Of a stretch of DNA of 64,000 bases, positions 25,701-38,565 are shown piece by piece. This DNA comes from Cheilinus undulatus (Eukaryota > Chordata > Actinopteri > Labriformes > Labridae), in the NCBI RefSeq assembly GCF_018320785.1, contig NC_054877.1:36230151-36294150 (forward strand), read 5' to 3'. The notes under the pieces were generated by a model. The model worked only from the letters and a program-made list of their open reading frames with translations. It was not told the origin of the DNA and made no database searches. Both the position numbers and the translations under genes were made by a program. Position 1 is the first letter of the stretch; each line of letters starts with the position of its first letter.

Positions 25701-28700
25701 GCAGAGAGAGTGGGGAAAGACATGCACCAAATGTTGCAGAGACTAGGAATCGATACCATGACCAGCACTTACTCTATATTTAAGGGCGCCTGCTCTAACA
25801 ACTGAGCTGAACCAATGTCCAACAATACAACTTTTAACATGATTTTACAGATTTTTCCTAATTTCATAAGCACTTACATTTAGAAACAAGTAAAATCTTT
25901 TACTTCTATTTCCCCTGGAAATGCAAAGTATTTTTTTTCTTATTTTTCTTTATAGAAGTACTTAATGGTTTTTCATTTTGAGGTTTTAGCTGGTAAAAAA
26001 TGATAATATCTTACAGATACCTTCTGAAACTAGGCATGCATGATGTTATCAGTATGTTATTGGGCAGAAATTAAAATTTCTTCCGATAGAAGTTTGAAGT
26101 TTATATGTAATTATTTTTTCATACATGGTGTCAAGAATTTAAAAAAAACAGGATCATATTGCATTATAGTTCTTTCATGATTATTGATTGAACAGAAAGG
26201 ATGGAGACAAACTTAAGATTACTTAATTAGTTAAATAAACTATGTTGTCTTCTTTACCAGACTTTTGAGACAAAATTAGCGAGTTTAAACATCAAATCCA
26301 AGCAGCCATTCTGCAGTTTTTGCTCATCAGGCGACTGCAGATCTTCAAGGTGTTGACAAGTCATTTCATGAAACGATTCTTCCCCAGGTAACCTTATTTA
26401 GTACAGTGCAAAAGAAAATGGGACTGACTTTGTACTTCTCCTGAATCACACAATTCACAGTCGGTTTTCTCTGGGAATATTTTTGAATCCACTGATCTCA
26501 ATGGCCATAGGAAGATTACCAGATTTTAACTGTGCAACCAAGAATCTTCAGCTTTTCCAGTGGTGATATTTTGCCTATAAAAATCTGTCTATATCATCTG
26601 TAAGTAATGGCCGTACTACAAGTAGGTTAGTGGAGTTTTGGGCTGACCAGCAGACCTACGTCAGCTGAAGTCTTTTTTCTTTACTCATTGCCACTTATTC
26701 CATCTCACACTTAAGAATGTGTTTTAAAGGCTGGAGTTTAAGTCTGATCCACATTTAGTATCACTATCGATGTCAGCTGAATTATTTTGGAAATGTCAGC
26801 ATATCAGATCTCGCCAAAAATCCACTATCTCTATCTGAAGCTTTTGTTTTAAACTTAAGGATTTTAAAACAACTGGAAATCAAAGGAAAGTAAATTAATT
26901 AGTGTAAATTTCCAATAGGGAAATCTCTTCAATGAAACACTTCATGGCTCTATGTCCAACATTCATGCACAGACAGCTGTTAAAGACCGTGAATTTCTTT
27001 TCAATTTCGTGTCACCTACTGTGAGTTTTCATTCACATTACAACTGGCTCTAATCTGTTAATCATCGACCCAAATCTCCACGCGTAGTAATCTGTGTGGG
27101 TCCTGCACTCATTTAGGTGAGCAGGGTTTCCAATCCGCTTCCCAGTGTTAATTCTTACTGTGCCTCATTGTCTCAAGCTTTGCAGTCGTGTCTGCTTTTT
27201 GCTCTCTTCACCTTTAGACTCTCACTTTTACCGAAATTCATGACTGTCAATCTTAATTTGCTTTCACCATGCCTGTATGCCTCTCTTCTTCAGCTACTAA
27301 TGTCTGATAAGAGAAGCCAATATCAGATAGCACCCTCTTCTGGTCGTGAAAGCATTGCAATTTGTATTTTTATCTAATTGATATATATTGGCCATATTTG
27401 TTTCTCATTTAATTTGAGTGTAGAGGTGTTGTTACATCCCTACATTTAAGTGTAATTTTTCACATTTCTGCATGTAATTTAAATTCCTATCTGTGCATTT
27501 TTATTTGTTTTGCTCCACTCCAGTGTAACTCAACAGGACAGTTACTATGAGACGAGTGATAACGTGTATGAGGACGTTGAGAACCTTAACAAATTTATCC
27601 TGGCCCAGAACCTGCGTAAAGGAAAAGGCAGTATAAAGAGTAAGAATGTTGACTTTATATTTTTTTTCTAAGTTTAACGAGACCTTTAACAGACCTTTAC
27701 CTCACTGTGTTTTACAGATCCATATGCTGACAACCTCCTGATGGTAACTACGTTTTTAATCATCTTCAGTGTGCCTATGAGCCTCTTTGTCTCAATCATC
27801 TGAGTTTAATTCAGATTTGTCTGTTTATTTCAAGAAGGAGGAGGCGTGTCTTCACATATGGCCGAGGAATCCCTGGTATGCTTTTTTCAGTCATATAGGT
27901 CCCGTGTTTTATCACTGACATTTCTGTCTAATACAAAGCAGAAATTGATTTTTCTCTGATTGTTTTTCTCTAACTGCAGGGCAGCCAGCATATCAGGAGA
28001 ACATGTCCATTCAGCTCACAGTCATACCCTCCGGTATCATCACAGCACATTATTCAGACACATCATTACACCTTTTTTTTTAACACTTTGAAATACATTT
28101 TGGTTTGTTATTTTTCAACCTACTATTGTTGGCTCATAGTTTAGTTTATATCATAGGTAGTATGTGTACTTTGGTTAACATGTTTGCTATATTTGCATAC
28201 ACTGTAAACTGTCTGATTTATTTTCAGAAAAGAACCCCAAAGCCCCACCACTGCTGACCTTAAAGAACAGAAGAAGAGGGAGAAGCAGCGACTGGAGAAG
28301 GAGAAAAAGGAGCAGAAGGAGAGGGAGAAGAAGGAAAATGAGATGAAAAAGAAGTACAAAGTAAGTGAGACAGTCATCAAAAATAAACAGTGATTTTTGC
28401 TTCATCCAAGTGATTTTCCTACATGCCAAGATATTAAAGGGATGTTTTTGTATGTGTGAAGATTAGTTGTATAAGGTACGTGGTAATCGTCCGGAAGAGT
28501 CAGTATGCTTTGCCCTTTTGAGGAGAGAGCGCTGAGGGCATCTTCAAGGAAGATAGATTATCAGTGTGATGGACTGGTGCAACAGCTCTACGAAATAACT
28601 TAGCTCAAACCTGTAAAAGGTCACCGCTGGCTCTAATGCACACTTCAATAATCAATAATTTCATACTTCTCTGTCCATTGTTGAACAGTCTGCTCTCTGC

Positions 28701-31700
28701 AGCTCCTTTCTGTCATCTTTTCAGGAGAAAGACATTTTGTCTTGTGAGCAGTGCATGTGTTGGGCAGTAATGATAGCATTTGTATAAATAGGAATTTATA
28801 GGACACTGTGAGGTGGGACAAATAAATTGGGAAGTTAACATGACAGTCATACAAATATAATAAGCATATGTTTCTTTATTTTAAAAAAATCTTGTGTGCA
28901 TCATTTTTAAGCATTAATTGTCTACTCAAAAGGCCACTAAAAATGAAATCAGGAGCCTGACCTGGCCCCAAAGCCTCCAACTGAATAGCCTGGGCCTAGT
29001 GATTGTTCTCCATGTATGCAGTCTGGGTTCAAGTCAGGCCTGTGATTCTTTCCTGGCATGCTATTCGTGACTCTCTTATCCCTGTTTTCAGCTCTACCCA
29101 CTGTCCTATCTTTCAAATAAAGTAAAAAATATATGAATAAATAAATTCAAGAAGGCCTGCAATGTAATAATGTTTTCAGCGAAGTAAACATAAAAACACA
29201 ACGTTGGCTTCAGTAACTCCAGAGCTGCTGTAACCATCTTTAGTGCTGTACAGCCTAGTTTTCCTAGCCAGTGCCCCCAGCACACTCTCCTTACAGGGGC
29301 TATGTGGACTTTTGTGGCTTACCATTACCAAGTACCTTATACCACTCAACTTAAAAATAGGTAAATATCCCTTTAAAAAGTCACAGTTAGTATACAAGAT
29401 ACTGCTTTTTACATGTTATTCACCTCACTTTGTGTATATAATTGGGATGTGATCCACTCAGGTGACAGGTGAAGAGGAGCCCATGTACCATGCCAAAGTG
29501 ATTTTGGCGAGCAAGGTCCGCAAGAACGACCTACCCGTGAAAACTGGGGATATAGTCAGCATCATTCGAACCACCAACTGCCCAAAAGGCAAATGGTTGG
29601 CCCGAGACACAAACCACAAGTGTGAGTCCAGACATAAATTGTTGAAAGTCTTCAATAAAATCCTGATTGGAGATTATAGAATATGTTTGTTAGACCAGTT
29701 TGTATTGAAGGATTTTCCTGCTATAACAGAGTTGTAGCCTGACTTTTCCTGTGCCTCATCTTTTTCACATTATGATATAAGTTTTTCAGTTTTCCAGTAA
29801 GTACTCTCTCCTGTGTCTGGCAGACGGTTATATTTCAGTCATGAATGTTGAACTAAATATCAAGGAGATGCTTGAACTCGGGAAGAAGGCCCAAGCTGCT
29901 GGACGAGGAGGCAACCATGAGGGAGACACTATCAGCATGGGGAGCAGGTAGATCCTGATACCGTCCTTTGGCATCTTGATCAAATGCTATTTGCATCCAG
30001 CCCAACACTGTGAGCCAAGATCAATAATTTATCTCTTTAATTTAATTATTTTTTGCAGATCCTCTAGCCATCCTGTATTGACAAGCAGTTGTAAGTATAA
30101 GTAGCCTTTGCACAGCATTGAGCTGCTTTTTTCTGTAATCTCTGACCTTCATGTTGCATTAGCATTTTTGTCGTCTCACAAAGGGCTGCAGCCTGAAAAA
30201 GACAGAAAACACAACTGGTTTATATAATCTACTGACTTGATGACAGAGAGCAGTCACACACAGCCAAAGAGTCACACACACACACAAAAAAAAAGCCTGA
30301 CCTGAATATCTTAACTAGTCGTCATCCTCTCGACAGCCATTTGTTATTTTGTGATTGTGAAGGAATGCCATGTTAGCTGAGGGCTTTGGTTTCTACTCAG
30401 CCAGACATCTATCATCAGCATGCACACTACTATTAATCAGTTTTTTCCCCACAGTCACAGATGACAGTGAGGAGTGGGCCTGTGAGGACGAGACTCTCTC
30501 AACCAATGAAAACTAGTAAGACTAAGATATCCTTTACTGTGGCTTAAAGATGCTTTCATTTGAGACTGGCTGACCACATAAGAGTGCATTAACCCATCCT
30601 TTGTTAAAGATATGACTGAATTTATGTGGCACATGGTATGTAATTACTCTCTTTCTGTGTTGTAGCTTTCCCCAGCAGACGGCCTCATTGCCTGATATGT
30701 GTGAGTACGTTTAACTTGCCCTCCTTTTGAAGTTAAAACATGAGAAGAGGGGATTTTTACCCCCCCTCCCCTGCTGTCTGGTTTAGTGGCTGTTTTATGT
30801 TTTGCACTGACATATGTCAGACTGCTACATGCCTTTGATGTGCTTTTTTACCATGCCATTTCCTTACTCCCTCCCCACTCTGTCTTATTACCCTTGCATA
30901 ACTTACCCCCCGTACCTCCCTCCCCCCCACATACCCTCCACCCCATGCCCTTCCTGTGTTCGCTCTGACAGCGTGCAGCCATGTCAGCGCCCAGCACACT
31001 CTGAGCGATGCCAACCTGGAGGACCTACACACGCAGTGAGTCTCCAACGCACAGGTGTCAAAGCAGATACTTTGGCACGCTCTCTCTGCATAAATCTTTC
31101 TACATCTCACCTCTTCTCGAGGAAAAGAGAGTGGACATATGATGTGTGGGCACAGCTTTTTTATATTTCATTATAATGTAAATATTGAACATTGGTAAGA
31201 ACAAAAATATCAAGGAAAGCTGAACAAATTTATAAAAAAAGCCCTGATACTTTGGTCTTTGAAGGATCTAAAACAATTTTCTTTTTAATTTAACGTGGCT
31301 GTGATGTCCTCTTCTCTATTATTGTAGACACATAACTACTAATTTTATTTTTGATAAATATTCAGATAAGCTTTGTGATACTTTAAAAGAGGAAAGAAGA
31401 GCCCTTACAAATGCCTGGAACTATTAAAATGCATGTCTATGTTTTATCCCCATTTTTAAACCCCACATATATCCAGTTTACTATGATATAAAGATGTTTC
31501 TCAGCACAGAAATGCTTAACACAGCTGAAGTCCATCAGTGTCTGATTAGGTAACCTAACATGATAATTTCAAAAATAAAACACCAAAATGATATAGAAAG
31601 GGATCCTATGAGGAATATGCCATAATCAGAAGTGATATAAAGTCAGATAAAGCTGTTACATATATCTTACACAACTTAAATCAGTGCCAAAGCATATTGC

Positions 31701-34700
31701 CAAAATTATATTAAAATGTATACATAGACATAAAGATATACAAAATACACATTCGAAATATATACAGTATTATGTATCTTGTAATATTGTACATATTTTT
31801 AATGTATATTTTGTATATCTTTGTCATCTTCTCATACAAAGTGAAATATTTTAAGACTTTTTTTTATTGTTACAGCTTACAGCTCATGAAATTCAAAATC
31901 CACTATCTCAAGCATCACAGATGTGCTGATGATGTGCTAAGCTTCTCAGGAGAAAACAAACTGGACCACTGATCAGTGGTCCACAGTCCTGTTTTCAGAT
32001 GAAAGTCAATTATGATTTCATTTAGAAATCAGGGTCCCAGAGTCTGGAGCAAGATCAGAAGGGCCCAGGATCCAAGGTGCTTAAAGTCCAGTGTTTCCAG
32101 TGTCCACAGTCGGTGATGGTTTGGGGTGCCATGTCATCTGCTGCTGTTGGTCCACTGTGCTATATCAAGTCCAGTGTCAACACTGCCAGCCATCTACCAG
32201 GAGATTTTAGAGACCTTTATGCTTCCCTCTGCTGAGGGAAGTTTTATGGAGATACTGATTCTTTTTCCGGCAGGACTTGGCACCTGACCACAGTGAAACC
32301 AAAACTACCAGAAACTGGTTTGCTGACCATGGTATTACTGTTTGATTGACCAGCCAACTTGGCTGACCTGAACCCTATTGAGAATCAAGAGGAAGATAAG
32401 AGACATCAGACTCAACAACAAATGAGCCGAAGGCTGCTATTAAAGCAACCTGGTCTTCATAACACCCAAGCAGTGCCGTGGACTGATTGGCTCCATGCAA
32501 CATCGCCAAATTTAGTGGTTTATGCAAAAAAGAGCTCCAACCAGTTACTGAATGCATAAATGAGCATAATTTTACAGAAGCTTAACATTTCTGTGATATA
32601 TATATGCTTTTTTGATTGGTGTTTCTGAAATTCTGTTTTGAGATAGTGATTTTTTTGTTATTTTTGTGAGCTGTAAGCTATAATCATCAATATTAAAATA
32701 AAAAATTCAAAATATTTCATCTTGTAAAGATGAATGTAGAATATATGAAAGTATCACTTCTTTAACTTAATCTTCCTAACTTAATCATGGGAAATAAAGA
32801 ACTTTGTCGTGATTTTCTCATTTTTGAGATGCACCTGTATACAGATGCTTCTATGGCCGCTGGAGCGTGCTGAAACTAGAAATGTCTACTGAACCAACAA
32901 ATGTTGACCGCCAGCTGCCAACAGTAACAACATATTCTGCTGTTGAAATGATTGGCAGATGACAATATTATTATTATATTATTTACATTAGTAATGACAT
33001 TTTCAACACCACATTAGAGATAAATACATGCAGTTTGTATTTAAGTATCAGCAGATATTACCTTAAAAATTGAAATACTGGTATTAGCAGATATGAAACA
33101 TTTGCCGATATCCACAACTGATATTTTGACTGTAAATTTGTATTCATCTTCATTCCTTACAATTTAAAGATTGATTAATGGACTTAAATTTGTTCATTCT
33201 CAAACTTTAAGTTGTGTGCTTTAAGGACTGATGTTTTATGTCTGAACTACATTTAAACATCAATTACAGATAATGGTTTTAGCTTAAATTTATTTGTTAA
33301 TAATGGCATACGGTGCCTTGTATCCCAAATCTGCACACTACGGAACCTTGATTGATCAAGAGAAACTCGATAGATTGCTGGATAGATATTTCACCCTCTC
33401 AAAAATGTGTGCACAGTCATGTAACTTTTCCCTTTTCTTTGCTCTTTAATGTTATTTCTGCATCAAAGTAAATGTTTTATAGTCACAAGCATTTGGGTGT
33501 AGCTGGCTTGATTCCCAAATCATTGATGAAGGGACTTTGTGAAAGTTAACAGGGGATTTGAATGATAGAATTCACTTCCTGAACCTGAGCCTAGAAAACA
33601 ATTTTGAAGAGGTTTTAACTTCTTTTTATCTCCGTATTGGGATATGCTTATACTTTGGTGACTAATAGAAACACCGGCAGCAAAGTTTGGGTCAGTAAAT
33701 GTCCTTTTGCACTTTGATCTGGTGATATTAGAGGGGAGTTTGTCCACTTTTTTAAAGAAGCAACATTCAGTTGTGAGCAATGGACTCATCTCAAATTATC
33801 TGAAACTGTCTACTGCTACTAACTGGCTGATCTGATGGCCACACGTGTGGTGCCATCTGACGTCACCATAGAGGCAACTGTTAACACACACTTTTTCCAG
33901 GACCCTGAACTTCACTAGTAGACGCTAGCAGCATTTGTGGGTCAAGGTGGGCTCCACCAATCAGAGCCGTCACTGTGACATTCCAGGATTGGGAGTAATG
34001 TAGTGCTGTTGCCCAGGAGTGCAAATAAGCAAATGTTTTGTCTTACAATGAAGACTAATATATATTAGATTATGTCTTCTATGTGACCAGATATGATTGT
34101 TTCCCCATTTAAAATCATTGACCATTGCATACACAAGTAGCAGCAGAACATAGAAGTTTGCACACTGAACCAATCGAAGACGTCCCTTTGACAATCTAGG
34201 ATTGTGAAGGATGTCATTCTGTTGCCCAAGATTGTGAATAAACCATGTTTTTTTTGTTTTGTTTTTTAATCTATTGGATAATGTGTGAACTTGTGTGTTC
34301 TGCATGATCATACATCATCGTTTTAGACTCGGGTGATGCCATTATGGCTCATAATCAAATATAAAAAGCAGCAAAGACTGGTGATGTTATGGCTGATAAG
34401 GATGGGGGCAATGGGCATATCTTGCCCTCCTTAAGCCCTTTCCAGTATGTTCTAAAGGCATTTTTTTAAACTCCAGGGTAGACGCACCTCAGCTGAAACT
34501 CTAAGCTTGGGAACTTAGATGCCATCTGGTTTTTTTTATGTCCCGTGGCTCAGCTCTTACTCTGTTTTGTGGATGCCAGGGAACTTGTGGCCCTGTTAAT
34601 TTCTTCTTTGCCTAGGGTAGAAGAAGGGCTTGTGTATCTGAGGTTGCGTGGCCTACATCATTATATTAAGGACCTTCAAAGTATTCAGAGAAATGTTAAG

Positions 34701-35723
34701 TAGCCTGACAGCAAGTTACTGATTCTGAGGTAATGTAGTGGAAACTTTAAAGGATAAGTTGCACTACTATCCTCATCTTCAGCCTTTGGATTCTGTTGAA
34801 ACATATTGAGAGATCGGCACCTTTAGGATGTGAACACTGATCTATACAAGTGAGCAAAGGGTAACTATATTGGGTACTAAAATACTTAAGAGGTGATCTC
34901 TTCCTGTATATGTCATTGATTAGTTTGAATAGTTGCACGTAAAGCTGATAAGTCTTTACAGCACCCTGTCTTCAACCCTCAGGATGCGACATGAGGCCCT
35001 GCAGAAACTCAACATCTTCTTTCAACACAGCAAAGACGACTTTGGCGACGTCGCTGACAGTGAGGGAGCAACCCCGACAAAGTAAAGTGTTGTCTTTTCC
35101 ATTTCAACAACCAAATCATGTCATTATGATGTCATTTTAAATTTTTGTTAACATTTTAATTTCATTTCCTTCCAATAAAACCTTTAATTTAATCTCATCT
35201 ACCCCTTACAAAGTGCTGAGCCACAGGGTAAGTTTGCAGAGTTGATGTTCTTTCCATGTCTGCTCTGTTGTCACCACTTACATCACTCTCACTGATACTG
35301 GTGGGTCTAAGAGGAGGATACTCTAAGATCTCTTTAAAAGCACTAAGGTCTGAACACGGGTTGGCGTCAAGCCTGAAATGGAAAATAACTTACGTGGTAC
35401 ACTTATCTAATCCCTGTAAACTGGAGTCATGCAGACAGTGACATTTTCATCTGCTTGTCCTCATACAGACTTCTTGTGCGCTGTTGAGGAGCCTCCGTAT
35501 CCGTAAGTGTCGACTGTTTCCTTGTAATCAGTAAGAGAAGCTAGGCTGTGTTTGATCTTTATTTATATCCCCAGCAGAGGACTCAGATTACTTCAGGTTC
35601 TTTGGCATATTCTCCTCTTTAACTGTGATGTCTCTTTGTGTTTTGTATGACAGTGAACAGGAGGTTGACTTCACAGAGCTGGGACTCCTTCCTCCCCCGC
35701 CGCTTTATGCTGACACCTTCTGA
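22740..35723 (+). CDS. fyb2: FYN-binding protein 2 (ADAP-like adaptor)
   Basis: Nineteen coding exons: 22740-22748 (MEE), 23630-24563, 24673-24864, 25084-25615, 27524-27639, 27718-27743, 27835-27875, 27980-28033, 28228-28360, 29462-29621, 29824-29947, 30059-30090, 30455-30515, 30666-30700, 30972-31035, 34983-35081, 35214-35227, 35469-35502, 35654-35723. They sum to 909 codons plus stop, and every phase fits. Landmarks: LRAKFQ near the start; a long Pro/Ser-rich disordered part with EPTYADL; the FYB-family motif PLKPPRPQLVDL (about 365); NVYEDVENLNKF (YEDV, like the ADAP sites bound by SLP-76); a Lys/Glu helix (about 640-679); an SH3-like fold (about 683-755, WLARD then YGYISV); and a tail ALQKLNIFFQHSKDD and ELGLLPPPPLYADTF. 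It is a cytoplasmic T-cell-receptor-linked scaffold by family. FYB1 is excluded by length, tail and synteny. Human FYB2 is shorter (about 728 residues). Confidence 0.9.
25655..25815 (-). mobile_element. tRNA-derived SINE in fyb2 intron
   Basis: The minus strand reads GGTTCAGCTCAGTTGTTAGAG (A-box region), later GGTATCGATTCC (B-box-like), then a CT-rich tail with CACTCTCTCTGCATCTTTCC. This is a tRNA-headed SINE pattern. Diverged copy. Confidence 0.65.
26031..26830 (+). mobile_element. Diverged 'TAGGGATGCATGATATT' family element
   Basis: Starts TAGGCATGCATGATGTTATC. The later part (26575-26830) has CTACGTCAGCTGAAGTC and GCCAAAAATCCACTAT, shared with copies at 37734-38565 and 47756-48155. The right terminal repeat is lost. 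It occupies the fyb2 intron 25616-27523. Confidence 0.55.
28960..29125 (+). mobile_element. tRNA-derived SINE in fyb2 intron
   Basis: CCTGGGCCTAGTGATTG head, B-box-like GGGTTCAAGTC, body with CCTGGCATGCTATTC, and end CCACTGTCCTATCTTTCAAATAAAG. Same general family as the copy at 18082-18211. Confidence 0.65.
31765..32840 (+). mobile_element. Tc1-like transposon, pseudogenised
   Basis: Transposase relics in several frames: WSTVLFSDES-like sequence near 31976-32010, a DLAPDH-like stretch at 32275-32295, and DLNPIEN at 32366-32386. The flanks are mirror-image: AAAGTGAAATATTTTAAGAC and GCTTACAGCTCATGAAATTC near 31840-31900, versus GAGCTGTAAGCTATAATCATC and AAAATATTTCATCTTG near 32667-32730. The 3' end is GAGATGCACCTGTA. 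It lies in the 3.9-kb fyb2 intron 31036-34982. Stops and frameshifts exclude activity. Confidence 0.85.
32985..33290 (+). repeat. Fragment of 'TAGGGATGCATGATATT' family
   Basis: GCCGATATCCACAACTGATATTTTGACTGTAAAT and the following ATTCCTTACAATTTAAAG words match the middle of copies at 37734-38565 and 47756-48155. Ends are not defined. Confidence 0.5.
33300..34982 (+). other. Remainder of large fyb2 intron
   Basis: No exon-like ORF or recognised repeat was identified between the repeat fragment and the acceptor at 34981-34982. A direct repeat-like pair is weakly visible around 33975-34230 (words like AGGATTGTGAAGGATGTCATTCTGTTGCCCA against an earlier CAGGATTGGGAGTAATGTAGTGCTGTTGCCCA). Confidence 0.4.
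35214..35227 (+). CDS. fyb2: fyb2 14-base microexon
   Basis: TGCTGAGCCACAGG between acceptor TTACAAAG and donor GTAAGT. It enters at phase 2 and leaves at phase 1, bridging exon 34983-35081 (ends AA) to exon 35469-35502 and giving N-A-E-P-Q-D. Skipping it would shift the frame of the C-terminal tail, so its inclusion is supported by the recovered PPPPLYADTF end. Confidence 0.75.
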
Positions 35724-36077
35724 TCACAGTATTAAGTCAAGCTGGTAATGTCATTGTGAGAAACTTTTTGGATTTGAAGAACATCTCTGTGGAAGACAAG
35801 TCATAATTGAAACCTTTCTGTTTCTTCCTGCAGTGAAGAAAAGAAACCATCAGTAAACAAGCTGCTGTTATGACTGTATGATATTTCTGATTTTGCCTTT
35901 TTGTTTGTGTAGGTGTATTATCACATAGTGTTCTTTGCTTTTTTCCTTTTAAGTTAAACTGAGCACAAATTGAGTCATTGCACTTGATCCAAAACAAATG
36001 AGACAAAAAGCAAGTTTGTCACCTGTAGTTGTTTGTGTTTAAGGATTTTTTATATGTTTTGTTTCTGTGTTATATCA

Positions 36078-36083
36078 AATAAA
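36078..36083 (+). promoter_or_regulatory. fyb2 poly(A) signal
   Basis: AATAAA 355 bases after the fyb2 stop codon, followed by a TTGT-rich stretch. A donor-like GTAATG (35746) and acceptor CTGCAG before TGAAG (35834) could mark a 3' UTR intron. Confidence 0.55.
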
Positions 36084-36159
36084 TATTTGTTGTTGATATA
36101 TGATTTTGCCTTATTTTTATAAAATCAGCAAGTTTCTCGCAGGTGTTTAATCCCGTCCC

Positions 36160-36760
36160 TAAAGCAGGGTGAACACTTGGCAAATTTCATCCGATTCAGA
36201 CACAAATTTTGAGTCGCACAAATAGCTTGGAAGACTTGCCGACTTTCAGTCAGATTATGCATCATTTGTCATACAGAGAGATACAACAGCCAACCACAGC
36301 CCGACCAGCAGCTCCTCACTGGTCAGATGGATTTCTGAAATGTTTGATATTTTGGTTGTGCAATTCCACACATTCCCACAGTGAAAGCAGAACCACGAGC
36401 ATAATTCTTCACTTGGGAGCTTTTTCTTTCTTTAACTGTCAGGCAATATCCTAAATAGACGAGAAAGAAATATGGTGATGCCGATTGTGTGTAATAGACA
36501 AGATGATATGATTAGATACGACTTCAACCTCAATAAGTGAGACTTTTCAAAGGAAACTCCACAGATTTTTGTCACAGTCCATCCCAATATCACTCATACA
36601 GTGTGAACTCTCAGGTCATGCACGACCATCTTACTGCATTGCGTAAGCACAAATCATGTGTGATTTGTGCATGATTCAGTCGCACAGTGCGAGCTGACAA
36701 TCAAATACATCTGTTACCAAGTCAGTTTGAAACTGCACAGTGTATGCCCAGCTTAAACCC
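36160..36760. mobile_element. Possible inverted-repeat element
   Basis: The left end AAAGCAGGGTGAACACTTGG roughly mirrors the right end CACAGTGTATGCCCAGCTTAA. The interior has internal mirror words (GTCGCACAAATAG and AATCATGTGTGATTTGTGC). Boundaries are tentative. Confidence 0.4.
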
Positions 36761-37733
36761 TGGATTACCAAACTAATCAGCCTGCAACCTCCAAAACAAC
36801 AATGCCCGCAAGCTGAGATCCGCACTGTACCTTAGAGGTGGTAGAGGAATAGATTATCTATTAAAAATGAGTCATGTGCAGACATCAGTTTTAAGAATTT
36901 ATATAAACTTTACTTTGACTTCAGCATAAATCTCACCAAATGACCATGTTTTTATTTTAAATTTAATTAATCTCAAGCATAATTACAAAAACTGGTAAAA
37001 TGTACAACTTAAACTGTTTAAAAACACTCAGGGTTTTTGAAGGCATCTTGTGACCCCCTCTCAGTGTCTCATGACCCCAGGGGGTCTGGACCCTCGCTTT
37101 GGGAACCACTGGCGTGAGCGCTGAGCCATATTTAAATGCTACATAATTACACCATAATATCAAAGTTCTGAGTAAAGCACTTACCACATTTTATCTCCAC
37201 GGTGTAACAATACTATTTTTCCTACAATAACATTTATGAGGCCTTTTACCAATACGTAAATTGCGTGCCTGCTCAGATAAAATCTCAACAAGTAACCTAC
37301 CTTTGGCTGCACCGTCATCTGCCTTTTTCCAGGTTTTCACAATTGCCAAAACACCATTTCCCATCCTCTGAACCAAACGGTCAACTGCCTAAACTAATTC
37401 ATCACATCGGCCCCCATGTTGGCAAATCTAAACACTTTTCCTGGTTAGACACAATTTGCAAAACTCATTTGCTCTTTGCTGTCCAAAACTCTAAACATAA
37501 TCTCACTCTCTAAAACATATTTTTTAAGCATAATGGTAACCTCTAGGGTCAGAAGTTAGACACAATATTAGCACAGTTGTCACCACCAACGCAACCAGTC
37601 AAAACGGAAACCACTTGTTTTTAATGATGTGGAAGGTGATATCAAAGATGGAGACGGTGAGAGTGGGGGTAGACTGAGGAGGAGGAATAGAGGGAAGCTG
37701 AAAAAGAAGACCAACACTAAGAACAGACATTTC

Positions 37734-38565
37734 TAGGGATATCTGTATGAAATCTGTATCAGGAGTTACTAGTTCAGCAAAAAGTGAATTATCGTATCGG
37801 ATATTAGGGCTGAACAATTTGGAAAAATAATCCCATTGCAACCCCCCCACAATATTGCAATTGCGATTTGATATGCAGTTATTCCTTAAATTCCTCATCT
37901 TATTTTTTTTTCCAACAAACAATAAATCATTCTATGTGACAACCAACACAATTTTTAGATCAAACAAGGGCTGAACACCTTTGAAAAACAGAACAATCTA
38001 ATTTTGATGAGTTTTACTATTGCAACTTGTATATAAATTGTTGTATTGAAAGGAGTAATAATTTTTAATTCATCCTCATATTTAATAAGAAAAAAGTACA
38101 CAAATTGAAGAAGTTAATATTTTTACACTTGAATGATTGCATGATATGTAATGCATAACATCTCTGCAGCAAAAAAAGTTTAAAACTGCTATTTTGATGC
38201 AAATTTCAGACTAAAGAAATATTGCACCTTCTGAGATTTTAAAATTGCAGCAGGCCATATTGCAATTTAATCTAATTTTTTCTCAATTTTCCAGCCCTAT
38301 CAGATACGTACATTTCTGCCGATATTTACAACTGATGTTTTGGCTTTAAAAATCTGCCTACATCAGCTGTAAATATTGGCAGAACGAAGTTTTAGTTCTA
38401 ACCAACAGACCTACGTCAGCTGAAGCCTTCTTGTAATAATCCTCATTCCTTACACTAGACTGCATTTTAAACACAGAAGTTTTAAATCTGACCAACATTT
38501 AAATATTGGTATCAGCTAAAAATAATTTGTAGATATTATCAAAAATCCAATATTGTACATCCCTA
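37734..38565. mobile_element. 'TAGGGATGCATGATATT' family element, host of a nested element
   Basis: Ends TAGGGATATCTGTATG and CAATATTGTACATCCCTA are inverted. It is interrupted at 37805-38299 by an AGGGCTG element. The right part carries ATCTGCCTACATCAGCTG and CAGACCTACGTCAGCTGAAG, as in other copies. Confidence 0.65.
37805..38299. mobile_element. hAT-like short element, ends TAGGGCTG/CAGCCCTA
   Basis: Inverted ends TAGGGCTG and CAGCCCTA, with flanks TCGGATAT (37797-37804) and TCAGATAC (38300-38307), a likely 8-base target duplication with two changes. The interior is rich in ATTGCAATTGCGATTT words. A second, inverted copy is at 51872-52363. Confidence 0.75.

Noticed and set aside
25655..25815. 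Possible tRNA gene (A- and B-box-like words)
   Set aside because: It lacks a complete cloverleaf and continues into a SINE body, so it is treated as a tRNA-derived SINE.
32359..32559. Plus-strand ORF with DLNPIEN as a host gene
   Set aside because: It is the tail of a dead Tc1-like transposase, with matching transposon flanks.
35746..35833. Extra fyb2 coding exon after the stop codon
   Set aside because: The donor and acceptor lie downstream of the in-frame TGA at 35721-35723, so at most they mark a 3' UTR intron.
37191..37376. Minus-strand ORF with RLLVEILSEQARNL as a possible gene remnant
   Set aside because: Short, no domain recognised, and the surrounding sequence looks repetitive. It was also considered as a PRKAA2 relic and has no kinase motif.
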